Shown here: positions 1 through 12,200 of the stretch, piece by piece
Position numbering within the stretch: the stretch's first letter is position 1
How the letters are laid out: each line of letters opens with the position of its first letter
Source: Tetrahymena thermophila SB210
Taxonomy: Eukaryota; Ciliophora; Oligohymenophorea; Hymenostomatida; Tetrahymenidae
NCBI RefSeq assembly: GCF_000189635.1
Contig: NW_002476535.1
Span: 372,001 to 436,000 of the forward strand
DNA: 64,000 bases
Direction: 5' to 3'
Notes under the pieces: model-generated
Seen by the model: the letters and a program-made list of their open reading frames with translations, nothing else
Told to the model about the DNA's origin: nothing
Database searches by the model: none
Program-made: the position numbers and the translations under genes

Positions 1-876
1 ATGATTTTGATATTAATTTAATTTTTATTAATATAATTAAAAATTTTAATTTGGTTTTTTATTTTTTGAAATATACATTTTTGTATTTTATTAATTTATT
101 ACTAAAAATTTTTAAATAATTAATTATTAACTTTATTTGAAATTTTCATTTAATTTAAATAATAACTTACCTAGTAGAACTGAATCTAATTATTTTGATG
201 TTCCATGTTTTGAAATTTACATTTGAATGAGTAATTATTTATTATGGTATTTTTCATTCTTTTATTATTTGTATGTAATTATAAGAGTTAAATTCTGAGC
301 TTTTATCAACGCCAAGCATAAGATTTTAATTGCTTATTTAAAAAGTTTTTCTTTATTATTTTTATAAATTTTAGTCAATATTTTCAATTGAGAAAATAGA
401 AATAAAAAAAGACTATAAATGAATTTCTCAACCCTCAGAAAAATTATAGGAAATTTGTGTATCTCTTAAGTTTTGAAATTAAAAAAAAATTAGAATAAAT
501 TTCAGTTAAGTATGATCCTATTTGTTATCATATGTAAAAACAAAATATGTTTTAAAATAAACTAAAAAATATAATATACTGTAAATGCTCATTAATTAAG
601 GCATTCCCTAAGTATTTTTTTTACCCAAAAAAAAGTGCCAAAATAAATAGTTTGATATATAAAATTTCTTCAAAAAAGAATAAAAATTGTTGGAGACACA
701 GTTTATTAAATTATAGACAGTAAAAGAAAATAATACATCACAAAATATCTGAGTGCATTAATTAAAAATACTTTTTTAAACTTAATTGAAATTATATAAT
801 TAAAAAATATCTTTTATATATTCTGTTGCAAAACAACTAAAATAAAGATTCAAAAAAAGATTTTTTTAGATTCAAA
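1..876. other. AT-rich intergenic with duplicated blocks
   Basis: No gene is supported here. About 650-876 is closely similar to 3280-3506, the same position upstream of the second paralogue, including a shared stretch with the words GTTGGAGACACAG and TAGACAG. About 300-480 is a diverged match to 7818-7990 downstream of the third paralogue. About 30-205 matches 3035-3170 and, more weakly, 7610-7700. The segment therefore looks like one end of a duplicated unit containing the promoter of the membrane-protein gene that follows. Confidence 0.6.
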
Positions 877-2400
877 ATGTATAAATAATAACTATTATTC
901 TGGATTTCCTTTTTTTACTACTTGACAAATATATATAGCATTGTAGTTACAATACTACTATATATAGAAAGGAATGAATTAGCTTATTTCATCACATTTT
1001 TCTCAATATTTATTATTGATAAGCTTGTAACTCTGATGTTTATGATTGGAAGTAGAGATAGGCTTATTTTTTGGGTATGTGATATTTTTTAAGTAGGTTT
1101 CATTTACATATTTGTGGTTGATGAATTCTTTGAAAATGTGTAATGTTCTTTGGTCCTGAAAATTCCATCAAGGCTAGCTCCTTAACTATTTTTAGAGTTT
1201 ATTTTTTTCTTTTGCTTAGGTGTATTAGATAACGATAATGGACTAAGCTGTATTTAAATATTAGCTGTATTCAATTTTCTTTTGTTTTTGACGCTCTTTT
1301 TCTCATATAGTTCAATATTTTCAATATTTAACAACTCAGTAACATATACTAGAGAAAGAATACAATATGTATTTAAGTATTTTTATTTTACTGTTACTTT
1401 CTACATAACATTAAGCACTTTAACTTTTTATAAAGATTACTTTGGAATTAACTTGGGATATTACTAATTCTTAATTGCTTTTTTGAATATAGTGTTATTC
1501 TTAATTAATAAGTATCCAAAATAGGTTTGGAAAGATAAAAGAGAGAGTGATAGGCTTTTTATTTTTACTCTTACAACTCAGTTTTTGAACAAATACAGTA
1601 TTGAAAAGTAGATAACATAAAATGGTAAAAAATCTTAAGTTTAAAATTTTTAAAACATTTTTGGTTATTTTAGCTAGATTTTTAGAATTATACTCATAAT
1701 AAGCTTTAATCGAGAATATGTTTTTAGTGAGCAGATGCTAAATGGAAATAAACTTAAAGCATTCTTCACTTATACAACATTCATACTTAGTTTAATTTAT
1801 TTTATATTTGAATTCTAATCAGTTTATCATAGTCTTTTTAGATTTAGAAAGTTTAAAATAAAAAAAGAAGAGCAAATATCAAAATTGAATTTGATACTAT
1901 CAAGAAAAAACTATGATGTTGTTATTGTAACATTTTATGAAGAAGATCCTTAAGATTAAGATAGATTGATAAATCCCTTAATAACAAATAGAGATGCTTT
2001 GAAGGAGGAAATACTCAATTTACTTAGGATATAAATAAAATATAAATCATAAAATAAATACTTAGAATTTAAGGATGAAATTTTATACTTTTCTTAATTT
2101 TATGAATATGCTATTATTAATTTACCAGAAATATACCTAAAAGAAGAATAATATATTTTTTTATAGTTAATGCGTAAGAAAAAACTTGTGAAAATATACT
2201 ATGAAAGATTATTTAATGGGTTTACTTTCACTCAAACTTCTGAAAGTATTAAATGTCATTTTTTATAGCCTAAAATAATTCGCCCAATAAATTTAGATAT
2301 ATCAAATATACTTAGTATAACTTGTTTTACAAAGAATATTTAAAATCTCATGATATTTTAGTTTGCTCAAATTCTTTACGATTTATATTAGGACTATTGA
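877..2400 (+). CDS. Multi-pass membrane protein, tandem paralogue 1
   Basis: A single open frame of 508 codons (507 residues) from ATG to TGA when TAA/TAG are read as Gln; the start MYKQQLLFWISFF aligns with the starts of the two downstream copies. About nine hydrophobic segments fill roughly residues 5-320 (for example the Phe/Tyr/Ile-rich stretches near residues 6-28, 35-52 and 65-85). The last 180 or so residues are hydrophilic and probably cytosolic, ending YDLYQDY. No intron is needed. I recognise no family: no transporter signature, P-loop or kinase motif is visible. It is very close to the copy at 3507 and more distant from the one at 5880. What is seen is the topology and the triplication; function is unknown. 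Confidence 0.85.
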
Positions 2401-3506
2401 TTTAAAATGAAACAAACTGGAAGAAAAACTTATCTTATTAAATATATAGTTTGTTTTTTTTAACTATATATATAATTAAAAAAATTTATTTAATATTTAT
2501 TTATTCTCTAAAAAATAAACAAAATTAAATTAAAATTTTTATTAAGAAATCTACACATTTTAATCTAATATATAAATTTAAATTCCTTTTTTAATATTTA
2601 TTATAAATTTAAAAGGATAAATAAGAATTTATTTTTTTTTAATGAGATCAAAATTACATTTTTTAATAAAACTTTTAAAATAATTTTAAGTATTAAGAAG
2701 TGATTTAAAACTAAATCCCAATCCATTTTTATAAATTAATTTCTAATTAATAATGCTTACTAATGCTGATAAAAATCAGGCTTAAAAAACAGAGCTGTAA
2801 AAAAAAAAAACATAACAAAGCAATACTAAATAGAATTTATCAAAAATAATTATTAAAAATTTTAATTATTTTGAAATTTATAACAAATTGATTACTAACA
2901 TTACAGACTGAACTATCAATAGTCTAAAAGCTATAAAGCTTTTTAAATAGTTTTTAATTTAAATTAAATATCCTTATCCTATTAAATAGATTTAGACATT
3001 CAAAATAAGCTTAGTATCAATATTTAATTAGATTTTTATTTTTTGATATATATTTGTATTTCATCAATTTATTACTAAAAAATTTTGAAATAATTATTAT
3101 TTTTATTTGAAATTTTAACTCCATTTAAATTGTAACTTAACTAGTAGAACTGACTCTAATTATATTGATGTTCTACTAAAAGAGTAGGAATTATTTTTTA
3201 TAAAATACAACTAATTAACCCTAAAATATTTTATATGGTTGAATTTATTTTTAAAATGCTTAAATTCAAATAAATTGTTTGATATATAAAATTTCTTCAA
3301 AAAATAATGAAAAATTGTTGGAGACACAGTTTATTAAATTATAGACAGAATATGAGAAAATAGTACATCACAAAGCTCTAAGTGCATTAATTAAAAATAC
3401 CCTTTTTATACTTAATTGAAATTATATAATAAAAAAATATCTTTGATATATTCAATTACAATACAACTAAAATACAGATTCTAAAACATATTAAAAAAGA
3501 TTCAAA
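2401..3506. other. Intergenic, duplicated promoter region
   Basis: No intact gene. It holds a short relic of a membrane-protein paralogue (listed separately) and, from about 3035, a second copy of the upstream block found before the first paralogue. The last 225 bases are the best-conserved part and run directly into the next ATG, consistent with a duplicated promoter and 5' leader. Confidence 0.6.
2950..3025 (+). pseudogene. Relic of a membrane-protein paralogue
   Basis: Bases around 2965-3020 closely match 7270-7315, a stretch near the 3' end of the third paralogue (shared words TATTAAATAGATTTAGACAT and CTTAGTATCAAT). The surrounding sequence has no matching reading frame, so this appears to be a leftover of an extra copy removed or decayed between paralogues 1 and 2. 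It resembles paralogue 3 more than either neighbour at this spot. The fragment is short, so this remains an inference from one local match. Confidence 0.5.
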
Positions 3507-5030
3507 ATGTATAATGAACCGCTATTATTTTGGATTTCCTTTTTTTACTACTTGACAAACATATATAGTATTGTAGTTACAATACTACTATATATAGAAA
3601 GGAATGAATTAGCTTATTTCATCACATTTTTCTCAATATTTATAATTGATAAGCTTGTAACTCTGATTTTTATGATTGGAAGTAGAGACAGATTTATTTT
3701 TTGGATATGTGATATTTTTTAAGTAGGTTTCATTTACATATTTGTAGTTGATTAATTCTTTGAAAATGTGGAAGGTTCTTTGATTCTTAAAATTCCATCA
3801 AGGCTTACTCCTTAATTATTTTTAGAGTTTATTTTTTTCTTTTGCTTAGGTGTATTAGATAATAGTGATGGACTAAGCTGTGCTTAAATATTAGCTGTAT
3901 TCAATTTTCTTTTGTTTTTGACACTATTTTTCTCATATAGCTCGATACTATCAATAGTTAAAAACTCAGTAAGATATACTAGAGGAATAATACAATATGT
4001 ATTTAAGTATTTTTATTTTACTGTTACTTTCTACATTACATTATGCACTTTAACTTTTTATTAAGACTGCTTTGGAATTAACTTGGGATATTACTAATTT
4101 TTAATTGCCTTTTTGCAAATAATGTTATTCTTAATGAATAAATATCCAAAATTGATTTGGAAAGATTAAAGAGAAGTTGATAGATTTTTTTTATTTATTC
4201 TAGCAACTCAGTTTCTGAACAAATACAGTGTAGAAAAATAGATAACCTAAAATGGTAAAAAATCTTAAGTTTAAAACTTTTAAAACATTTTTGGTTATTT
4301 TAGCTAGATTTTTAGAATTTTACTTATAATAAGTTTTAATCGAGACTATGTTTTTAGTGAGTAGATGCTATATGGAAATAACCTTAAAATCTTCTTCACT
4401 TATACCACATTTATACTAAGTTTAATTTATTTTATATCTGAATTCTAATCAGTTTATTAAAGCCTTTTTAGATTTAAGAAGTTTAAAATAACAAAAGAAG
4501 AATAAATATCAAAATTGAATTTAATTCTATCAAAAAAATGCTATGATATTGTTGTTATAACATTTTATAAAGAAGATCCTTAAGATTAAGATAGGTTGAT
4601 AAATCCCTTAACAACAAATAGTGATGCTTTGAAGGAAGAAATACTAAATTTACTTAGGATATAAATAAAATACAAATTATAAAATAAATAATTAGAATTT
4701 AAGTAAGAAATTTTATACTTCTCTTAATTTTATGAATATGCTATTATTAATTTACCAGAAATATACCTAAATAATTTAGATAGTATTTTTTTCAAGTTAT
4801 TACGTGAGAACAAACTTGTTAAAATATACTATGAAAGATTATTTAATGGCTTTACTTTCACTCAAACTTCTGAAAGTATTAAATAGTATTTTTTATAGCT
4901 TGAAGTAATTCGCCCAATAAATTTAGATATAGCAAATATACTTAGTATATCTTGCTTTACTAAAAATATATAAAATCTGATGACATTTTAGTCTGCTCAA
5001 ATTCTATATGATTTATATTAGGACTATTGA
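3507..5030 (+). CDS. Multi-pass membrane protein, tandem paralogue 2
   Basis: Open frame of 508 codons (507 residues), the same length as paralogue 1 with no frame change throughout; it starts MYNEPLLFWISFF and ends YDLYQDY then TGA. About nine hydrophobic segments occupy the first 320 residues, followed by a charged C-terminal region with many Gln codons written TAA/TAG. Differences from paralogue 1 are scattered substitutions without indels, so both copies appear to be under coding constraint. Upstream DNA is also duplicated, which points to a recent tandem duplication of the whole transcription unit. Family not recognised. Confidence 0.87.
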
Positions 5031-5879
5031 TTCTAAATGAAAAAAACTGAAAGAAAAACTTATGTTTTATTTTATTTTAATAAAATCTAATTAAATAAGT
5101 TAATTTTTTCATTTTAACTATTAAGATTTATAATTTTTAAAATGTTTTTATTATCTGTTTATATAGAAATATTATATTTTATAATTAACACTTTATTGAA
5201 TATTAACTTGGTTTAAAATTTATTTTTAATTATAACTATAACTTTAAACTTGTATAGTAGAACTACTTTAAATTTATAATAAGTTCAATATTGTATATTT
5301 TAGGGAATATTTAATTTTTTGTTTATCAATTAATAAATAAATAAATAAATAATTTTTTGAAATGATAGTTTTAGTATATTAAAAAAAAAAATAAATAAAT
5401 TTTCATTTATTTATTAGATTTCTTCATTTATTTAAAAATGATAAGGAAATATCAAAGAAAGTGTTGATATTTATTTATCTTTTTTACTTTTTACTCAAGA
5501 AATAATTATACAAGAATAGCTAAAAGTTTAAAACCTTTTGTTACTTTAATTTTAAAAATACTTAAATGAATTTAAATATAATTATTATTAAAAATCTTTG
5601 AATATAAAAAAAATTTAGTAAAGATTCAGAATTTATTTTTTGGTCTAATTAATCCGAATACCTATTTAAAGATTTACTGTAAAACAAAATAAAAGTTGTA
5701 GGAGTCTCAAAATTTTTAAAATGATTGCTATCAGAAAGATAAAAAGATCAGAAATAAATATCTTGAAAAAGAAAGCTTACTAATTTAATAAAATAATTGG
5801 TATTTAAGATGATGATAATTATTAAAATTTGCTGAAAAAATTAATTAAAAAAAGCTGCAATTCTAAAAAAATATTGAAA
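5031..5879. other. Intergenic, AT-rich, diverged repeat block
   Basis: No gene. About 5130-5380 is a diverged copy of 7985-8240 (shared features: a TAGTAGAACTACT / TGGTAGAACTACT word, a GGGAATATTTA / GGGGATATTTA word and a TTTTTTGAAATG run). A short (TAAA)n tract lies near 5330-5350. The 70 bases before the third paralogue lack the well-conserved upstream block of copies 1 and 2, apart from a faint GTTGTAGGAGTCTC near 5695. Confidence 0.55.
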
Positions 5880-7400
5880 ATGTACAGTGACAAGCTTTTA
5901 TTCTGGATTTCATTTTTCTTTTACTTAACAAATATCTATAGTATCATAGTTGCTATATTGCTTTATATAGAAAGAAACGAACTAGCCTATTTCATATCCT
6001 TTTTTTCAATCTTTGTTATCGATAAGCTTGTAACTCTTTTTATTTTGCTTAGAAGGTATAGCTCTTTGACTTTTTGGATATGTGATGTTTTTTAAGTAGG
6101 TTTCATTTACATATTTGTGGTTGATTCATTCTTTGAATCTGTAAGTAGCTCTTTGAGTCTAAAAATTCCATCAAGGCTGGTTCCTTAAGTAATTTTGGAG
6201 TTTATTTTTTTCTTTTGCTTAGGAGTTTTAGATAATGATGATGGACTCAGCAGTGCTTAAATGTTAGCTTTAATAAATTTTCTTTTGTTTTTAGCGCTCT
6301 TTTTCTCATATAGTTCAATATTATCAATAGTTAACCTCCAATAGATTTAACGACAATTAGTGCAACTCGTATTCAAGTATTTTTATTTTATTGTTACTTT
6401 CTATATAACATTATGTACCTTGACATTTTATGAAGATTGTTTTGGAATAAACTTGGGATATTACTAGTTCTTAATTTCTTTTTTGAGCATACCCCTCTTC
6501 TTAATATACAAATACCCTAAAGTGGCTTGGAAAGATACTTAACAGTCATAATAGCTTATTAGATTTATTGTTTTTACACTGTTTTTAAATAAGTTCAGTG
6601 TTACTAAACAGATATTATACAAAAGCAAAGTATCTAAAGCTTAAAACTTTTAAAATGTTTTAGGTTATTTTAACTAAATTTTTAGAATTATGATAATTAT
6701 AAGTTTTAATTCAGACTATATTTTTAGCGAATAGCTGTTAAAAACAAATAAACTTAAAAATCTATTCACTTACTCAACATTCATATTGAGTCTAATTTAC
6801 TTTGCAATGGAATTGTAATGTGTTTATCGTAGTCTATTTACAACTAGAGTGTTTAGTATTTATAAAGATGAGGAAATATAAAAATTGAATTTATAATTAT
6901 AAAGAAAATGCTATAGGATTGTTTTAATTAAATTTTATAAAGAAAATCCTAAAAATTAAGATTCTTTGGAAAATCCTTTTTTAAATAGAAGTGAGTTTTT
7001 GAAAAAAGAAATATTCAATTTAGCTCACACACAATTAGAATACTAGCATTAAAATAAATAATTATAATTTAAATAAGAATATTTATATTTTTCCTAATTT
7101 TATGAAGATTTAGTAGTTAGCTCCAAATAATTATAAGAAAATTTATTTTAATCTATTTTTCATAAACTGAGAAAAGAGAAAAAACTAACAGATATTTACT
7201 ACTAGAGATTATTTAATGGCTTTGCTTTCACTTAAACTTCTGAATTTCTTAGACTTTAAATTTATATTTATGAAAGATTCTATTAAATAGATTTAGACAT
7301 TCGAAATATACTTAGTATCAATTGCTTTACAAAGCATATATCAAATCACATGACGTTTTAATCTGCTCAAATTCTTTATGATTTATATCAAGACTATTGA
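5880..7400 (+). CDS. Multi-pass membrane protein, tandem paralogue 3
   Basis: Open frame of 507 codons (506 residues), one codon shorter than its two neighbours. The ATG at 5880 gives MYSDKLLFWISFF, which aligns with the other two starts; the frame is also open a little upstream (from about 5808) but without an in-frame ATG, so 5880 is preferred. The N-terminal membrane half is well conserved; the C-terminal soluble third is more diverged, with Lys/Gln-rich changes. It ends YDLYQDY then TGA like the others. About nine hydrophobic segments are visible. The family is not recognised; it is the oldest split of the three on inspection. Confidence 0.85.
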
Positions 7401-8299
7401 TTTTAAATCAATTTAGACTAAAAAAATCATTATGAAATATTTAATTTTTATTAATAAAATTAAAAATTTTAATTAGATTTTTAACTTTAAAAAAAATAAA
7501 TAAATAAACACCAAAAAAAACCAAGTTAAAAAAAATTAAAACAACAACTACTAAATAAAATATTTTGTCATTATTCGAGTTTGAAAAAGACAGTACTCTC
7601 ACTTACTTGGGTACTATATATTTTTATTTTTTATATATATTTATATTTGTCCAATTTATTATAAAACAATTTTGAGGTAATTATTAACTTTATTAATTTT
7701 CATTAAATTGCTAATTTAAGAGATGTTCCTTACTTTCAATTAATATTTGAATAAATAATTATTATGTACATTTTTATTCTTTTATTAATTTAATGAATTT
7801 AAGCAGCTTAAATTCTGTGCTTTTATCAATCTGAAGCAAAAGATTTTAATTGTTTTTTCAAAAAGTTTTGCTTTATTTTTTTATAAATTCTAATCAAAAT
7901 TTTCAATTGATAATAGTAATAATAAAAGGCTGTAAATAAATTTATCAATCCATAAAAGAATTATAGGAATTCTGTGTATCCTTTAGTTTTATATTTATTT
8001 TTGATAAATTTTCTAAAAAAAATAATTTTAAAAATGTTTTTATTATTAATTTTTATAGAAATTTTATATTTAATAATTAAATTCATTTTATATGATTATT
8101 AACTTTCTTTTAAATTATAACATTAAACTGGTAGAACTACTCTAAATTTAAAAAAGACTCAATATTAAATACATTTGGGGATATTTAGTTTCTTTTTATT
8201 TATCATTTAATTAACTTTTTGAAATGTTAGTCTTACTATATTAAGTTAAATAAAAATATTAAAAACGGTAATATATACCTAAATAAGAGGAAAAGAGCA
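7401..8299. other. Intergenic with two repeat blocks
   Basis: No gene. About 7610-7700 and 7818-7990 resemble the block upstream of paralogue 1 (30-480), and 7985-8240 resembles 5130-5380. The arrangement suggests that a further membrane-protein unit once followed paralogue 3 and that only its flanks remain. Confidence 0.5.
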
Positions 8300-9291
8300 A
8301 TGAAAGAAATAAAAAGAGCTGAATCACTAAATAAAGATATGATAAAAAAATAAGAATACAAAAGTATTAATTCCTAACTTGACATTATTGAAAAGTTAAT
8401 AGAATATATTAAGATCAATATTGATAAAGACATTTTATCAAAAGATGCATAGGGTGTTATTGAATATTCAAATAAAGCTATGTCAAGTCTAAATAGTTAC
8501 AAAATCTAGATAAAGCAAGCTTAAAAAATTAAAGATAAAGATTCAGTTTTATCTTTAAAGAACTCATCTTCTAAATATAAGTAAACTTTCTCAAAAAATC
8601 AATATTTATTTAAATCTATTTTTATAAAGATTGAACTATTTTAAAAGATTAATTCTACCTAATTTAAAAGAAAATGTTTAAATGATTTTATAATAATTTA
8701 ATAAAATTTCAAATAAAAAAATACTTCATAAATAGATGGAAATGAAGGGATAAATATTTAAAATAAAGTAAATTAAAATTAATTTTAAAAAACCAATAAG
8801 AAATAATGTCAGGTTTTTAAAAAAATGACTATCATCTTTTTTAAAATCATGAAAATATAATTTATTTAATTAGCAAAACTAAAAAACTATGAAAATAATT
8901 AAACTAATTTTTTAATTTAGATAATTAAAACAAAATATTTAAATAAATAAAAATAGTTGTTAAATTAACCTAACTATTTAAGTAAACTCTCTTATATATT
9001 TCATTAAAAAAATAAAAAAAAAGAGATTTTATTTTATATTTTCAATATCAATCATAAAAAGAAATACTAATTAATTATTTTATATGATAAAAATAAGTTG
9101 TAAGAAAATGTGCTAAGAAGAGCAATTAATTATGAAAGGTATCTTAAAAAATTATTAATTCGTTTTAAAAAACTATTAAAAAAGCCCTTTACAAATATGC
9201 TAGAATTTATTGTCATAACAACCGTTGAGCTATTCAAAAAGCAATAAAAACTAGCTTTAAAGTAATGTTCAAAACAAACAAAAATCACTTG
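8300..9291 (+). CDS. Uncertain ORF upstream of the NACHT gene
   Basis: ATG at 8300 opens a 331-codon frame ending at TGA 9289-9291. The first 95 residues (MKEIKRAESLNKDMIKKQEY onward) have an ordinary ciliate mix of Lys, Glu, Ser and Ile and look coding; beyond about 8580 the composition drifts to Phe/Ile/Lys/Asn as expected from plain AT-rich DNA. A GTAAAC that could serve as a donor lies at 8580. The NACHT frame overlaps its 3' part in a different phase. It may be a first exon of the NACHT gene, a decayed gene, or chance; I found no TAG acceptor that restores the NACHT frame cleanly. Confidence 0.3.
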
Positions 9292-12200
9292 TTGAAATTT
9301 ATTCTCAAACTTAAAAATAAACTCTGCTTAATCTGATTTAAAAGAAGGATTATAAAAAATTTAAATCTACATTGATTAAATTTGCTTACAAAAAAAATAA
9401 TATTTAGAAATTAGAAGTTAATAATAGTTTAAAAGTTTGTAAATCAATTTTTCAACAGAATAGTTTTTCTGCAGAACTAATCTCTAGCTTAAAAGGATAA
9501 ACAAATACACTACCTTTTGGTTAGCTAATAGAAAATCAAACAAATAGTAATGAAAGCCATAGCAGCTCACACTAAATTCACTTTAATCTAAAATAAATGA
9601 AATAATAATTTAAAACAATTTAGAGTTTTAACAGTTGTTAAGAAAATAGCTGTCTCAAAAGTTAATTTAGACACAATGATGAAAACAGAATATTAGGAGG
9701 AGGATCATGCTTTTCTAAAGGTTAAGCTAATTAAGTAAACCCTATTAGCAAATTTGATAAATAGCTGAATGAAAATTAAATACAAACTTTAAAATAAGAT
9801 CCAAATTTCAAGTAAGATCTTCAAACAGAACAAATTAAATTATAAGACAAAGACACTTAGCCAAAAAAGAAATAAGCTAATAAGCGTTAAAATAATTTCG
9901 ATTCTCATTATGAAGCCTATTTTACCAATGAATATGTTGACGACGAAGAAATAGAAACTCATATAAGGCTTTTGATTCAAGATACAATTTATCGCTTTAG
10001 AGAGTAAATAGTATAAATGCAAATTAGATATAAAGTTGTTGATTTGATTAACTTAATAATCAATTACCTATTGATTGTTATTTAAAAGAAATTCAATCAA
10101 AGCTTACAGGAAGATGTAGATGAAGTTGAAAAAGAATTAAAAAAACTGTAAAAATATTGTAAAGAAAACAGAAAAAGGTATCCTTGCTTAGATCTGTATT
10201 AATATATAGAAATTTTAATTTCCCTCAACTAATAGAGGATTGGTTTAGACAAGGCTAATTAAAGTACTATCAGTAAAATAGCAGAAAAAATTATTTAAGT
10301 TGCTAAATTTGGTGCTGGTTTTGTAAGTATTGCAGGCGCTGTCTAGAATTTAACTAGCATTAATTTCGATGACATCAAAAAAATGATGAATGAAGTCAAA
10401 TAAATATTTGCTTAGATCACTTCGAAGTCAAATATGGAGCAAGGATAGATAGGTGCAGAAGCATACACTAATTACAATAGAGGTAAACTATCTAATAAGA
10501 TATGTGCTTTGTGGTTTAGAAAAGTTTAAGCGATTGGAGATGATGTTTTAGATACTTAAAAAGAAATTATTTTTTATTTAGAGGAAACATCCAACATGTA
10601 GGATAAAGATAACTAAGAAATAATTCTTTTCGTATACATGCAATTAAATTATTTGTTGACTAAGCTTTAAAAAAGAGATAACCTCTAAGGGTTTTCCAAA
10701 GTTCTCAAAGAACTAGGCAAGTAAAAGCTAATAATTAACTTTGCAAATTAGCTATAACTCAAGGAATACTCTAATGGGATCATAGATTACATTAAAAATC
10801 TTGCTAGTTTGATAGTTACTAAAGAACAGTTTAGATACTTAAAAGCTTCTATACTGCTACACTTTGCTTAAATCATCGAAAACTTTTAAAATGAAAAGCA
10901 GCAATATCACTAAATCATGATTGGTCTCTGCATAGATTACTTACAAGAAAAATAAATTTAAGTAAAAATTGTGTATAAAGGAAATTTAAAAATGATTTAA
11001 TTCATTCACAATATAGATAAATATTATCAAGAGGTTGTTGAAGAATCAAAACAATCCAAAAAGAAATTAAGTATCCTTGTCAACAACGAGGAGTAAGTTA
11101 ACAATATTGTGAACAGTATAGAAAAAGAAGAAGATATACCTAAATTATTAGCAATAAGTTTTGTTTAAATGTGGGAAGTCAGTGTCAAATAGAGATAAGA
11201 CTAGCATAAAATAGCTCACAAAGATGATGCATTGCTTGAAGCAATCAATTTGTACATAAAGTAACAAGTTATTTACCAAGATGGTAATAAAAAATTTAAT
11301 GAATAAAGCAGTAGTAAAAAAGAAGAGAAAGATGCTGTAAAGTAGATAATTGATCTATTCCTTATACCAAATTTTGTACAGCCTTCAACAAATAACCAGG
11401 TGTAATAAAATTAATCATAGCTGTAAAAAGTTGATAATGGTTCATGCAAAATTTTATCAATATTAGCCGAAGGAGGATCTGGAAAATCAATGCTTTTAAA
11501 AAAAATTGAGGTCGAGTTATTAAAGAGTGATTCAGAATACATTTAAGATGAAAGAGCCGAGTATATTCCACTTATAATCAAATGTAATTCTTTAGATATA
11601 AAATAGCCTTCTATTGAAAAATTCTTAGAGTCTCAAAACTTAAAAAGTAATGAGATTGAAATATTAAAAAAATCTGAACGTAATAAGTTATTAATGTTAG
11701 ATGGCTACGATGAATACACAGGAAACTACTTTAAGGTTTTCTAAGAGCTGAAAATATATGAGTGGGTAAACACAATAGTTATTGTCACTTCTAGATTAGA
11801 AAAGATATCTGTTTCTGATGCAAAAATATACTTCAACTATTATGATGAGAAAGGAAGATAAGGAGATAATGATTCTTTTGCTATTTTAAAGCTTGAAAAA
11901 ATCACAAACTCTGATATCGAATTCTATTTAGAAAAGTTTAAAACGCAAAATATGAAAGATAATTAAAAAAATTTTAACACTGATTAGTATGATAAATTCC
12001 AGAAAATTGTTTTTGAAAATAAGAAATTTATCTAATTACTTAAATTGCCAATTAACTTATACCTCACAACTAGAATGATTCTTGACCTAGATCTCAATGA
12101 CTAAAATATATTAGATATTTTTAAAACCGCCACAGATTAAATAGAAATTTAAGAATTGTTTTTCTAACAGCAATTCAAAAAATATTCGGAAATGTTTATT

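Noticed and set aside
877..7400. Reading the membrane-protein copies as pseudogenes because of many TAA/TAG codons
   Set aside because: TAA and TAG fall at Gln positions across all genes in the window and only TGA terminates; all three copies have nearly equal length and aligned ends.
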